Of a stretch of DNA of 64,000 bases, positions 1-10,567 are shown piece after piece (the stretch's first letter is position 1; each line of letters opens with the position of its first letter). This stretch comes from Capitella teleta (lineage: Eukaryota > Annelida > Polychaeta > Capitellidae): positions 66,845-130,844 of the forward strand of contig KB297741.1 in assembly GCA_000328365.1 (NCBI GenBank), read 5' to 3'. The notes beneath the pieces are model-generated. The model saw only the letters and a program-made list of their open reading frames with translations. It did not search any database and was not told where the DNA came from. A program made the position numbers and the translations under genes.

Positions 1-254
1 TCGTATGGCGAATCCCTTTAATCTGGATTCAATTCTGACTGATCACGTAACCCAAATAAGCATTCTAGTTAGTCCTTTATATTTTTATGATTCTGCCCCT
101 CTCTTAACCGTTTTACATGCATTGTATCTGGAAGGCTGCTAACTAAGAGTCCGTCTCCATGAAATAAGATAGGCCTTCCACTAGAACCGGGAAAGTGCTA
201 TAAAGGCTTTTGAATCCTCGAACCAATGTACTCATCGCGTCCAATCAAAAGTCA

Positions 255-283
255 CCCCCCCCCCCTCCAAAAAAAAAAAAAAA
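255..283. repeat. Homopolymer pair C(11) then A(15)
   Basis: An uninterrupted run of C (255-265) is followed by TCC and a run of A (269-283). This is low-complexity sequence where length polymorphism or assembly error is likely. Confidence 0.8.
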
Positions 284-392
284 GAAGAGACCAAATAAAA
301 GGCAGAAATACTCCTTAATAAACGAATCCTCTCGCTATAAAGGATAATTATTCCGCGGCACATAGCGCGGTTTAAGGGAATATCAGGTATAG

Positions 393-467
393 CGCATGTT
401 TGTAACATTTGGCGCAACAGGGAAAATTCACCCTGTATTATATCAGAGGAAAGTGTGTGGTTCGATT
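393..467. repeat. 75-bp perfect direct repeat, copy 1
   Basis: Positions 393-467 are identical, base for base, to 1102-1176. Inside lies a small inverted repeat (ACAGGG / CCCTGT around an 8-base loop). The flanks on both sides differ, so the repeat has sharp ends. It contains no coding potential. It could be a recent short duplication or a copy of a short mobile repeat. Confidence 0.85.
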
Positions 468-1101
468 CTAACACACTCTGTTGTGTGACATTCTTGGGAT
501 GGCAAGGATTTTATAAAATGAATGAATCATGCGTCACGCAATTCTGCAATGTCGTAAATTGGAGCGTTAAAGTGGTCATCCATGTCATGTTTATTCTAAC
601 CGTAAATTTGTGGAATACCGGCTAGAAGAGACCTTTCTACACGTACCTCCTGCGTCGTGAATTCAGGTCGAACTACAGCCGCAATTTTACGAGACCCTCG
701 ATACGTGCGGTTAAGCTTTAGCGGTTCCGTGCGATACATGGAAACCCGGCGGGTTGCACTGGTGGCTCAAAAACAATCGACAGCTTGATCGAGTTCTGGC
801 TCATTTCTACGGTGAATATCGCCCAATCATAGCCCCAATGTAATAATACAGGGATCAAGCCTCGCGAGTCTTGGGGCTATAATTATATACATCTTTAGTG
901 CGAGTAGAACTCTGTTGATGTTATTTGCAGTAATAACTCACGACTCGTTAGTCAACAATGACTAATATCTCATTAGCCACGGATGGACGTATCAATAATT
1001 AAGCAGCGTGGTCGATACTAGCATTTAGACCTACAACACAGGTTATACCGTAAGGACATACGTCACACGAAAACACGCAAAATTTACAGAACCCGTTATA
1101 T

Positions 1102-1176
1102 CGCATGTTTGTAACATTTGGCGCAACAGGGAAAATTCACCCTGTATTATATCAGAGGAAAGTGTGTGGTTCGATT
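1102..1176. repeat. 75-bp perfect direct repeat, copy 2
   Basis: This is the second copy of the segment at 393-467, in the same orientation, starting 709 bp downstream. No mismatch was seen across 75 bases. Confidence 0.85.
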
Positions 1177-1289
1177 ATATCAGACATTGTCTTGTCTAAC
1201 TCAATTGGAAATAACCGGGACTATTACACAATCATCGAATGCGATGAACAGTAAATTATACAGGAACGGGGGTATAGCTGGGTAAAGCC

Positions 1290-1587
1290 AAGCTTCCTGC
1301 TCTTCTCCGTGGCCACTGACTCAATGCAATGCAGTCTCGTGTTGCGGATTGCTCAGTGCTGCACTTCGCTTGCATCGGTCGCAATCACCTCCATCTCAGA
1401 AGCGCTTCTTTCATCTCAAGGATAACATTTGAAACCGACAAAAACGATTCAGAGATTATCTGGATACCCGCGCTGTGTGGATGTTTTGCACCATTGAAAG
1501 AGTCTTGCTGTCTTGTCACATCATAAACACTTGATTGGATGGAAGAGCTGTGTTTGTCCGGTAGAGATACATAGAAAGACGAACACT
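1290..1587 (+). promoter_or_regulatory. Putative promoter/5'UTR region of exon 1A
   Basis: This roughly 300-bp patch is richer in GC than its surroundings and lies immediately upstream of the ATG of candidate exon 1A. It carries a short upstream open reading frame (1539-1574). No strong splice acceptor with a pyrimidine tract is evident, which fits a transcription start inside the patch rather than an internal exon. No canonical TATA box is placed with confidence. The role is inferred from position only. Confidence 0.3.
1539..1574 (+). other. Upstream ORF in exon 1A leader (11 codons)
   Basis: ATG at 1539 opens an 11-codon frame (MEELCLSGRDT) that stops at 1572-1574, 13 bases before the exon 1A ATG and in a different frame. 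If the leader starts upstream of it, it could lower translation of the 1A form. It may be chance. Confidence 0.35.
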
Positions 1588-1717
1588 ATGGATCTGAAAG
1601 AAATCAAGTACTGGGAAGAGGTCTATGGAGTTGATGTTGATAGTATGTTCAAGGGCTTACAACGTGGAGACCAGTGTTACTTACCTTGGCATGCAATGTA
1701 CAACTATACTGACATTG
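1588..1717 (+). CDS. Candidate alternative first exon 1A of CRF-receptor-like gene
   Basis: ATG at 1588 opens 43 codons plus one base, ending at a strong donor (G|GTGAGT at 1718), phase 1. The peptide starts MDLKEIKYWEEV, has no hydrophobic signal sequence, and has a single cysteine in GDQCYLPW and a glycosylation site (NYT). Spliced to exon 2 (58190) the junction codon becomes GAC and gives YNYTDIDAGQLYCNST, in frame, with the lone cysteine 20 residues before the next hormone-domain cysteine. The predicted product is 483 residues. Phase, single cysteine and donor are seen directly; use as a first exon of this gene is inference, and the exon could belong to another transcript. In mammals CRFR2 alpha also starts with a short exon lacking a cleaved signal peptide. 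Confidence 0.5.
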
Positions 1718-4137
1718 GTGAGTCCTGTTTTTTACTCCAGACCGATACAAACTTAATTTTGAATTCAGATCAACATGAAAAGCGACTCAATTGCTACTGC
1801 AATGGGTTTGCTTAAAAGCACATTGACATATATTGATAATAATGTTATCAAATTGTATAAACGATTGATGTAATAATAGTCATGTTATTGGTTGTTGAAA
1901 CAGTGGTGTTTGTATATCATGTATGCATGAGTTTAATTGCCCTGTGAGCTATTAATTGCAATTCATATAATTAGCACAACATAAGCATGGCCAGAGAACA
2001 ATATGGCGATGGATCTATAATAAATGCGTTATATAATTGCTTGATACTTTTGCACATTAACTCAAACCAAGCATGCGTAGCTCGTTAAGAGCAAATGGAA
2101 TGGATGTTAATCCAAATATAACTGACAACTAGCATCATTTGTGCAAGCGCTCCAGCCCTTTCTGTCCTTTGGTCAGTCATGAGTTGGACTTCCGCAAGGC
2201 CAAGCACATTGTCTTCTTTATTTTGGGGAGAGCACACATCCTGAAGATGGGCTGAGACAAGGTGATGACTCGATCAGCAAAACGCAGTTTATCATAAACA
2301 TTTGATGATTGGATATAACACGCACTTTATTGTAAATATTGGGTTTCAACGGTTTAAGGTTTTAATAATGCTTTAATTTTCAACCACAGGCTACAGTTAC
2401 CAAAGCTTGATCCAGATTATCGGCTTTTCTGTATAAAATCGTAATCGAATAATTTAACTTTCCCTGTAGACTGTTATAATATATCTCATGACAATGATTG
2501 CTAACTTTCACATGCATATATGCCATTACGCATGTCACACTTTCTCACCCAATTATTTATCACCATTGGCCTGTAGCATCTTGCGGGGCATTAAATAAAC
2601 CAGGCTAAGGGATAATGGTCATTATGAGGTGCATTAAGGTTGATGGTCCTATCTTGTACGAATGCCCTTTGAAGTCAAGTCTGATCAGAGCAGGTGTCGT
2701 CATTGTTAACTCTGCACCGGGGTCTTTGTGTATTTCTCCGGCATGATTTGCGGTACTAAAATATGTATACAGAGTGGAGCAAAAGTAGTATACTACACCA
2801 TGTTAAAGATCTCCATGCTTTTCAATGGCGCTGCGCATTTCTGAGAAAGTGTTACAAAACAGATCGCAGTGTAAAAATCACACAAAGATAATAGATATAA
2901 ATATTTGGTATGGTTAGTCTAACATAATAATCATGCTGCTATTCCTATCATTTCTATTCCAATTTCATCAACATTTATGCCGATTTATCTCAATTAATAG
3001 AGTACACTAAACATCTCACGATATTTCCACTTTTGGCGGCAAACAGTGCCCTGGACCATGAATAGGCTTCATTGGACGCATGGAAAAGGCATTGCACTCG
3101 TCCTATTGTTTTGTTTGAGAGTGTTATTGTTATGACATGGAGTAGGTAGACTACTTTTGGCCCACTCTGTGTAATATATAATAAAAGAACTGGTAGGCTC
3201 CGATATATTTATTGAGTACAATTTTCATGTTAACCAATACTTATTTGTCTCAGTATAAGGCTAGTTTGTGTTTCTGGGATGCTGTATATCCATGAATATC
3301 CAAATCAAGCAATTCAAGAAATCAATTTGAGAATGCCATCCATTGTCATTGCAGAAAAACAAAACAAAACCTGGAAATAATCTACTGATATAGCGCAGCC
3401 TCTTAGATCACATTTGCTTGCGTAATCCTATAAAGAGAGATGTAATTTCAAAGCAGAATCGGGTCATAAACGCCCCCAGTAAACCCTCTTTTATTCTGAC
3501 AGAGAGCATCCTATACCTTGTAACCATGGTAACAAGGTGCTCATTAAGTTTGGATAAGCCATAAGTGCCACTAAAACCTTCTATACATAACACAGCCCCC
3601 ACAACAAGCATGTGTAAATGAAAAATCATGATCTCCGCTGTACCTACATGCTGCGCCTTGGTAGCTCTGATTGAAAAGTGTTGTCCTTTCGATCTGATAA
3701 TACCCTGTGTGAATAACTAACTGGGTAACTCTTTATATCCTGTTAATTATGAAGTGGGTATGTATATAGTATTAATGTAGTACATAATGTGAATATGTTT
3801 ATTGGGTAAAAGGCCAGCAATCTGTGGATACACTCTGCTGTTGAAAAAAAGGTTAGTTCACTTATTGAAGCAAAATGTTTGTCCGTGTCTTAATATATAA
3901 TTTATTTGAAGCGTCAATGAATTATTGTAATTTATTTTCGTTCGTGTTATCGCTTTAATCGGATTACTGCAGGAAAGATCCATGAAAGAAGAAGAAAAAT
4001 ATATGTAAAAATTAATTTAGCATCCGTAAACAGCAACCGGATCTCCACTAAATAGTTTGAAGCCGCACGTATCATTCCACGATGTCCTGTTAGCGTCTTC
4101 TGATTGGCTTTATTTATATCTGTTATTTCGTTCATAG
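1718..4137. other. Non-coding stretch after exon 1A
   Basis: AT-rich unique sequence. I see no coding exon, tRNA or recognisable transposon. If exon 1A splices to exon 2 this is intron. Confidence 0.5.
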
Positions 4138-4182
4138 TTTTTTTGTTTTTTGTTTTTTTGTTTTTTTTGTTTTTGTTTTTTG
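4138..4182. repeat. T-rich tract with G interruptions
   Basis: Runs of T broken by single G bases, low complexity. It lies directly before the 104-bp tandem duplication. Confidence 0.8.
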
Positions 4183-4192
4183 CATAATTCAT

Positions 4193-4400
4193 ATTAGTAG
4201 GTATGCCGACAACGATCATTGTACTAACCAATACACATCCTTACAATTATCGGCAGTTGTTCATTATTCCCTTGTCGCTGAATATTAAACCAAAGCATTA
4301 GTAGGTATGCCGACAACGATCATTGTACTAACCAATACACATCCTTACAATTATCGGCAGTTGTTCATTATTCCCTTGTCGCTGAATAGTAAACCAAAGC
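4193..4400. repeat. Tandem duplication, 104 bp x 2
   Basis: Positions 4193-4296 are repeated at once in 4297-4400 with one visible difference (AATATTAAAC versus AATAGTAAAC). The near identity indicates a recent duplication or an assembly duplication. It follows a T-rich tract, where slippage is plausible. No coding content. Confidence 0.9.
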
Positions 4401-4563
4401 TGCTGAGACCGATACCGCGTCATTAATTTGACCTTAAACGAGTTCGTGTTCACTTGAATTTGCATATGTTATATGCAAACCCGTAAAATAGAAATATAAT
4501 TAAATATATATAATAAAAAATGTATTAATTACTCCCTCATCATTTGACCAATATGTCTTTCAC

Positions 4564-4700
4564 GCTTGATTCCTCGGTTGTGGGGGGGACCAGGTAGCAT
4601 AATCGGTAACACTGACTGCAATCCACAATCTAATCAACCAGGCGAGGTCAACATTTTGGCGCCCGTCGTATCATCAAACAGGGAGATACTATACTCGATC
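4564..4700 (+). mobile_element. Degraded SINE fragment (tRNA head plus tail block)
   Basis: The stretch GGGGGACCAGGTAGCATAAT and the following GACTGCAATCC match the tRNA-like head of the SINE at 20709-21100, and TTTGGCGCCCGTCGTATC matches its tail block. The middle is shortened and divergent, so this is an old copy in + orientation. Confidence 0.5.
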
Positions 4701-7700
4701 GTTCGTTTGGTGATAAGTCTCCATGTTTCGTACCGTTTAACAAAACATTGAAACTAAAATCCATTAAATAAAAATAATGTCTATGAAGAAAATCATGGAA
4801 TGTCCTTCATATTCAATGTCATGACATTAATATAAATTGCGTCTTGCTTCCGTTCGAATACGTTCACAAGTCAAAGCTGCGCTTCCCTATTCGACGCATA
4901 ATCACTTTAGGGACTTCAAGACCTCTGAGTCGTAATTCGGTCAATCTAGATGGAGAATTGCCATTGATTGAGTAGGAAGACTCACTGTGAAACCAATTGA
5001 AGGTCTGATTGGGAAATGCGTTGATATGACATGTATCTGGGAGTCAACGTAACTGCGCAGATGTCGGACTGCATGATAATTTGTTGCAAGGGAAATTAGT
5101 GAGTCAGCTCAATCAGATTATCACGTTTGAGAGAGGCAACTTATAATGTGAAATACTCAATGTACAATTATCCACCAACCCCGACCCCGAATGTGTTCTC
5201 CTCTGAGAGGCAGGAATCAAACATACATCTCCCCGCACACTTGAAGCTAATGAAAGACGATTGAATAACGTAAGGGTTTGCTGCTCATCCTTCTTCCTTC
5301 TCCCCTTCCTCCTCGTGTCTCTCTGCAACATCAGCACAGAGGCTGGTCGTCTTGTGTGTGATGACAGTTGTCCTATCGGAGGACAGACTTCCACTTTCCC
5401 TCCGAGAAGTCAAGCAAACATTTCCAGGAAGCCGACAATGACCTCATTTTCAAGCGCTTCTATTAGAGGCGCTGAGGGGACTAAAAGCAAGGCTTGCAAA
5501 GGAACCTTGACTTTTGACAATCGCAAGGGTTGAGAACTCAATGATTATGGTTATTGACAATGGCACTTGCATCCGCTCAATACGATACAAAATTACTACC
5601 AAAGGCAATGTTGACAAGTGCTGCACTCTACCAAGCTAAGTGTACCAGTTGAAAACTTGAGATCTCTTAGCGAGCAATCATTAGCGGGTATTCATCCGTA
5701 TTATATTCTAGTTCACTGGTTCAAAAGGGGTATAATAGCATTATATCTAACGAACAGTCCATGTCCAGAGCCATAAAAAGCAATAAGCAACAAAAACAGT
5801 GCGTGACCGTGTTTTGACAATGCATACATTTTGGAGGAAATTACCTAAATTATTATGGAACCATTGCAAGACAATACAGCCAATAAGTTAATGATTTTTC
5901 TGGAGTCCCCTCATGGGCACGCATGGCAAAAGCCTGAAGTCAAACCTCGTGAGAAAAGCCTTCTTGGAATCGGTTGTCCCTGAACACCACCTGAGGTATG
6001 CTTTTGGCTCTTCAAGGAGACTTCACAACACTTTAATTTCGCCTTCAAAAGCGAATCCAGGTTATTCATTTATAGCCACCAATTATGTTTGTCGAATGTT
6101 GAATCGCGGATGCAATGCACGCCAATGGTTTCATTAAACATTGATAGATTAATCGTTGACCTGCTCTGTGTCACATGGATATTTCATGAATACATATTTC
6201 GGACTGTAGCATTTTATCTTTTGTGTGGCTCTGTGGTAAATTCTAGTTTAATGCTTTAGGTTGTATCTTGTTGACACATTCTCATTACCCATGTGTATGT
6301 CCCCTCGGGTCTTCCACATGGGACCTGACTGATATTGCGTAATGCCATGCAACCACTCTTGATTCTATATGTAACCTTACACTTAGCTGCAAGGGAAACA
6401 ACTCAAGTCGCAGTTTTGATTGGAGGAAATGAAAGCAATGCAGTTCCTCGGCTCGAACTACAATGGACGCTGTGTGCGATAGCATTTACCTATTGTGATT
6501 ATTAATCAAAGGCCAAATGCCGTCGATTACCTGTTCTGCCACATGCTTCACCCAGTGAAAGATCATTTTGATTGAGAGGTTTTTATGATCATAGCTGGTT
6601 AATGTGTATTACCACATCCTAATGGTAACACACGTTCTTCACAAGTTCACAACTCAGTGTATTTTCTCGGCTGCCTTGTATATGTATGTTCCAGAACATT
6701 TTTATAGCTGATCTATTTTTACTCTGCCAAAGAACAAGAAAACTCCACCGTGATCCTACTCCGGACCACTGACGACCCGAGGACTCCATAATGGCCAATA
6801 GTGAAGATCAAAGCGTTGTGAGAATCCCGTTTATGGGGTGTTCTCTGGGTGCAAAAAGACTGACCAGAGCTGTCAGTGGCACCTGAGTTCGTGGGAGTCA
6901 GCATCTTATGTTTCTCCAATTGGTTATAAAGTTCATCTTAGTGGGTGTCGGTCAACAGAGGAATGCAGGCAGGGGAAAATATCATGATGAAATAAGACAT
7001 TGTTATGGTAGAAAACAAGCTTGTGTTTGTACAATTAAATGCTTTTTTATTGGTGAGGTTGGTTGAATAAAAACGTCGTTTGTTGCCTGTCAATATGTCA
7101 CTCAGGTTATTATTTAATTAAATGCGACTACAAACATTTCCAACGAATTCTTATTTTTATGGGTTTCTTGACAGGCAGCAGAATTATAGATGAGTCTCTC
7201 GTTATGGATTATGTTGAACAATATTCACTCATTGATAGTCGAAGAAGCCGGCTGGCGGTGTAAGCTTGTATCGTTATGCTTAAAAGAGATGGGGTATGGG
7301 TATTGAAAACTAATTTATAAAATATTTGTATTTCATTAATCATTCATTTTAATTCCTGCAAAAACAAAGCAAAGAAGAGAGCTGATCATTGCCGACTATT
7401 ACATTACCCTTTTTCAATGTCACAAGAAAGAACACGTCATCATTCAGATAAAGCGTATACGATGAAGAGTCCTCTCAGATAACAATATTTATGTGATCAA
7501 AGAGAATTTCGATCTAAAATATATTCAAAAACTGAAATCAATCTGAAATCAATGTATTCTTCATTTTTCGCCCGGGAAGTTATTACAACACTATTTATTT
7601 CTATTTATTTTCCTATCACAAACAATTGAGTTTATTTTCTAGATCAGTAACCAGATATCTTTAGTACAATTATCAAAGCTTTGTTTTAGTCCACTGTTTC

Positions 7701-8520
7701 AATGTATTGGTATTTATTGGTCAGGGCGGCAAACAGAACGAATCGTGACCGGCCACAGTATGTTGCCGCTTTGGCTGAAGGAACGGAACGAGGAGACTGA
7801 TAACAAGTTGCACGCTGTTCAACGGGTTATTTCCAGCATGAACAAAGCGTTTAAAGAGGATATACGAGATTGTGCTGCCCCGACTATCTCCTATGCGGGA
7901 AGATGTTCCTGTTTGCCATTCTCTGTTAGAGCCCTTTTGCGATGAAACATGTAAACAAACATTGATATTTTTGAGTATAGTGATGCTGCCTTCTATCGTA
8001 GAAGTAGTGAGAAAACGAGCATAATTTAAAGTTCCTGAAAGATTGAACCTTTTGGCCGAATTCTGATTTGCTGCGCTGGCCTCAGTTCTTTGGTCCATCT
8101 TGTTGAACTATGATTCGCCGTAGCTCACAGCCTTTATCTGACACAATAAGTTAGCATTCCCCGGCGATGATAGTGTCATTTAAAAACATGTTACACGAAG
8201 GTGAGTTGCGCCCGTCGCTTCCTTTGACCGCTGTGAGTCGAGATCTGCGTCTATTGAAGTGTCCCAAGGTTTTGGCATTTGACATAATTTTGTGGAATCA
8301 AGAAATCGGCGTTCGAGATCTCATATCGGTATGCATAAGGTATATCGCACAACGAATGCAGACAATCCGTCTGTATAACTGGCAATTGTAATGTGTTATG
8401 CATTTTATTATTGGCATTTATTGCTGCGTGCATGCAGGGCAACACTGTGTCTTGTATTGTGGAAACACGACCTTGGAAATAATGCACCATAAGTGAATAT
8501 AAATACTTCATGGTATGAGA
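4701..8520. other. Non-coding stretch
   Basis: No gene recognised. Open frames here are short and without known domains. The segment 5261-5533 has a hydrophobic stretch but no ATG. The segment 7720-8098 is open on both strands and looks more protein-like, but I do not recognise it (see findings). Confidence 0.45.
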
Positions 8521-8610
8521 GATACCGTGTAGTTCAGTCGGTTTGACCGCTTGTCTACAATTCTATTATGTCGCCTGGGAAGGTTGAGGTCCCGGTGTCG
8601 TGCGATAATG
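8521..8610 (+). mobile_element. SINE fragment, tRNA-like head
   Basis: CCGTGTAGTTCAGTCGGTTT resembles a Pol III A box context and GAGGTCCCGG matches the part leading to the B box of the SINE at 20709-21100. The copy then runs into an A-run and diverged sequence that may be remnant body to about 8700. + orientation, degraded. Confidence 0.45.
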
Positions 8611-9402
8611 TGTTGGCTGCGAAAAAAAAAATATGCCGTCATGGATGAGAGGGGCGTACCCAAACAACAACGAGGGGGGCTAATTGTAGACTATCACATA
8701 GGTAACATATTAAGTTCTGTGAAGCTATTGAGGTTTAATAACAGACTCGGGTCTGTGGGTGTATCCAATTCTACAGAACCAATTCTGAGGCCTAATTAAA
8801 TGCGAACAGAATCAATTCGGTTGAACTATAAGATCTACCGGGTTTCTGCTCCGAAAGCCTTGGGACCACCTTGAAGTCATTGGTATAAATAATATTATGG
8901 TCATTTTAACGGCAAGCCTGGGGAACACAAAAATATCAACATAAAGTTGTTTTGCAAGGACTTAAATAAATAATGTTTACTTCTAAGGAAAGTAAAGCTG
9001 CTTTCGACTTGATCAAAGAGCGAAGAGCGCTTTTCTAAGAATTGCAACATTTTTGACGGAATGCAATTGCAACCAGTGACCTTGTAGCCAGAAAGGAATC
9101 GAGGGGCCAGAGTTTAATTCGAGGACTGCGCAAATTAAATAGGTGTATATAGCATGGTGTGAAATATAGAAACCGATCTTTATAAAAGGAGATGGTTTTG
9201 AAAGACAACCTTTGCGATTGGCACCATTTTGGGCAAAGAATGAATACATGAAAGCAGGTTGAGTGATCGAATCACCAACAAGCAAAGAAGAGGAGAGTTT
9301 TGATCAAATGCCACGCAAATGGTAGAGTATCAGCCACACCACGCCCGAACCACTATATACGCTATATTCCTCAAGGGGTTGCCAGTTACTTTGAACAAAG
9401 TA

Positions 9403-9471
9403 CTTTTTTCTTCCCTCCTCTTCTCTCTCCTCTTTCCTTCTTTTTCTTCTTTACTCGTTTCTTCTCTTTTG
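9403..9471. repeat. Polypyrimidine tract (CT-rich)
   Basis: About 70 bases of nearly pure C and T on the + strand (purine on the other), of the kind that can form triplex or slip in replication. No adjacent 3' splice exon was recognised. Confidence 0.7.
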
Positions 9472-10516
9472 GATGCCAAGTGCGCATTCTCATCGAGAAC
9501 ATAAAACTGTCGCCTCCGAATAAAACGCATCGTGACAGTAATTGCGAATATGTAACTCGTAATAACTGCATTATAACCCCATCACGCCGAGTAACTCGAT
9601 GTCACTTTCTACCAAGGTAATTATTATCGCAAGCGCAGTTTTAGCCAAATACGCGGAGGCATCGGCGCACGCCAGCGAAGTAAATGTGGGGTTTTAAAGG
9701 GCGATAAATGCTCTATTCCAAGAAAATTCATTCCTCAATCAATCAAAACCAATTTCACAGAGTCTTGCTTACAGGAACTATTAATCAGACACGCGACAAT
9801 GTGCGTCCTGTTCCAGGAATTGGCTGCATGTTGCGTGTAAGCGGTGATTTGCGTCGTTCTGGAGTTGGCACAAGTTCAAAAATCAAGATGCAAAAGTGAT
9901 TCACTGAGCATGCTGTAAAACACCAGCTGTGCATTATGTTCATCAGACGGAGGTTCAGGATTACAGTGACTCTCTGATTTTTATGAGAGGTGCGTGCTTG
10001 TACTATACTACTATGCACATCAAGTGGCAGTTCAGCGTGGTCTCGAATCTCGTTTGACTATAATCATAACGTCACTAGTGCGGTATGGGTTAGGGCGTTA
10101 TGATTGTGGTTGAGTCTGCCAATTCGTGCTGCAATAGACATATGGGGATCATAATGTCTTTCTGAAGCATTCATAACCCTTTGTGGCTCGTTCAAGGGAT
10201 GTTCATCGAAATTGTTTAATACAATGGTTTCTATGGTTACACAGGGAAACAAGAAGTACGTTGATCGCCTCAAGGAGAGGAGTGCATAACGGAGTAATAA
10301 GGATACACTGAGGTCAATCTATGGTTTGAACCCCAAGGCAAACAAGCCAATAACGAGGTCACCACTTCCTTCGAGACTTCAGGAAGATGACTCCATGAGT
10401 CCATCGGGTGCACTTGCAGTAAGCGCTGTGAAGTTCTAGTTCGAAGAATAAAACGTCCCGATTACTGTTTAATTAATATAGCAAAACGATATATGTATCC
10501 ATTAGGTTCGCTTTTT

Positions 10517-10567
10517 GACTTTTTTTATAGTTTATAGTTTTTAGTTTTTTGTTTTTGTTTTTTTTAT
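10517..10567. repeat. T-rich tract
   Basis: Repeated TTTATAG and TTTTTAG style units then T-runs; low complexity. Confidence 0.7.

Larger units (their letters stand above)
1..1290. other. Upstream flank, no gene recognised
   Basis: I see no convincing coding exon here. The stretch holds a C-run followed by an A-run (255-283), two identical 75-bp segments (393-467 and 1102-1176), and otherwise unique AT-rich sequence with a more GC-rich patch near 650-860. It lies upstream of candidate exon 1A and may contain distal promoter sequence, but no motif decides this. Confidence 0.5.

Noticed and set aside
5261-5533. A secreted-protein-like frame with a hydrophobic start and cysteines
   Set aside because: There is no ATG in frame, and the hydrophobic part is a translated polypyrimidine tract; no donor follows.
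8167-8200. A fourth alternative first exon (ATG, 11 codons, GTGAGT donor in phase 1)
   Set aside because: It contributes no cysteine for the hormone domain, has no signal peptide and no GC-rich leader; it is probably a chance donor.
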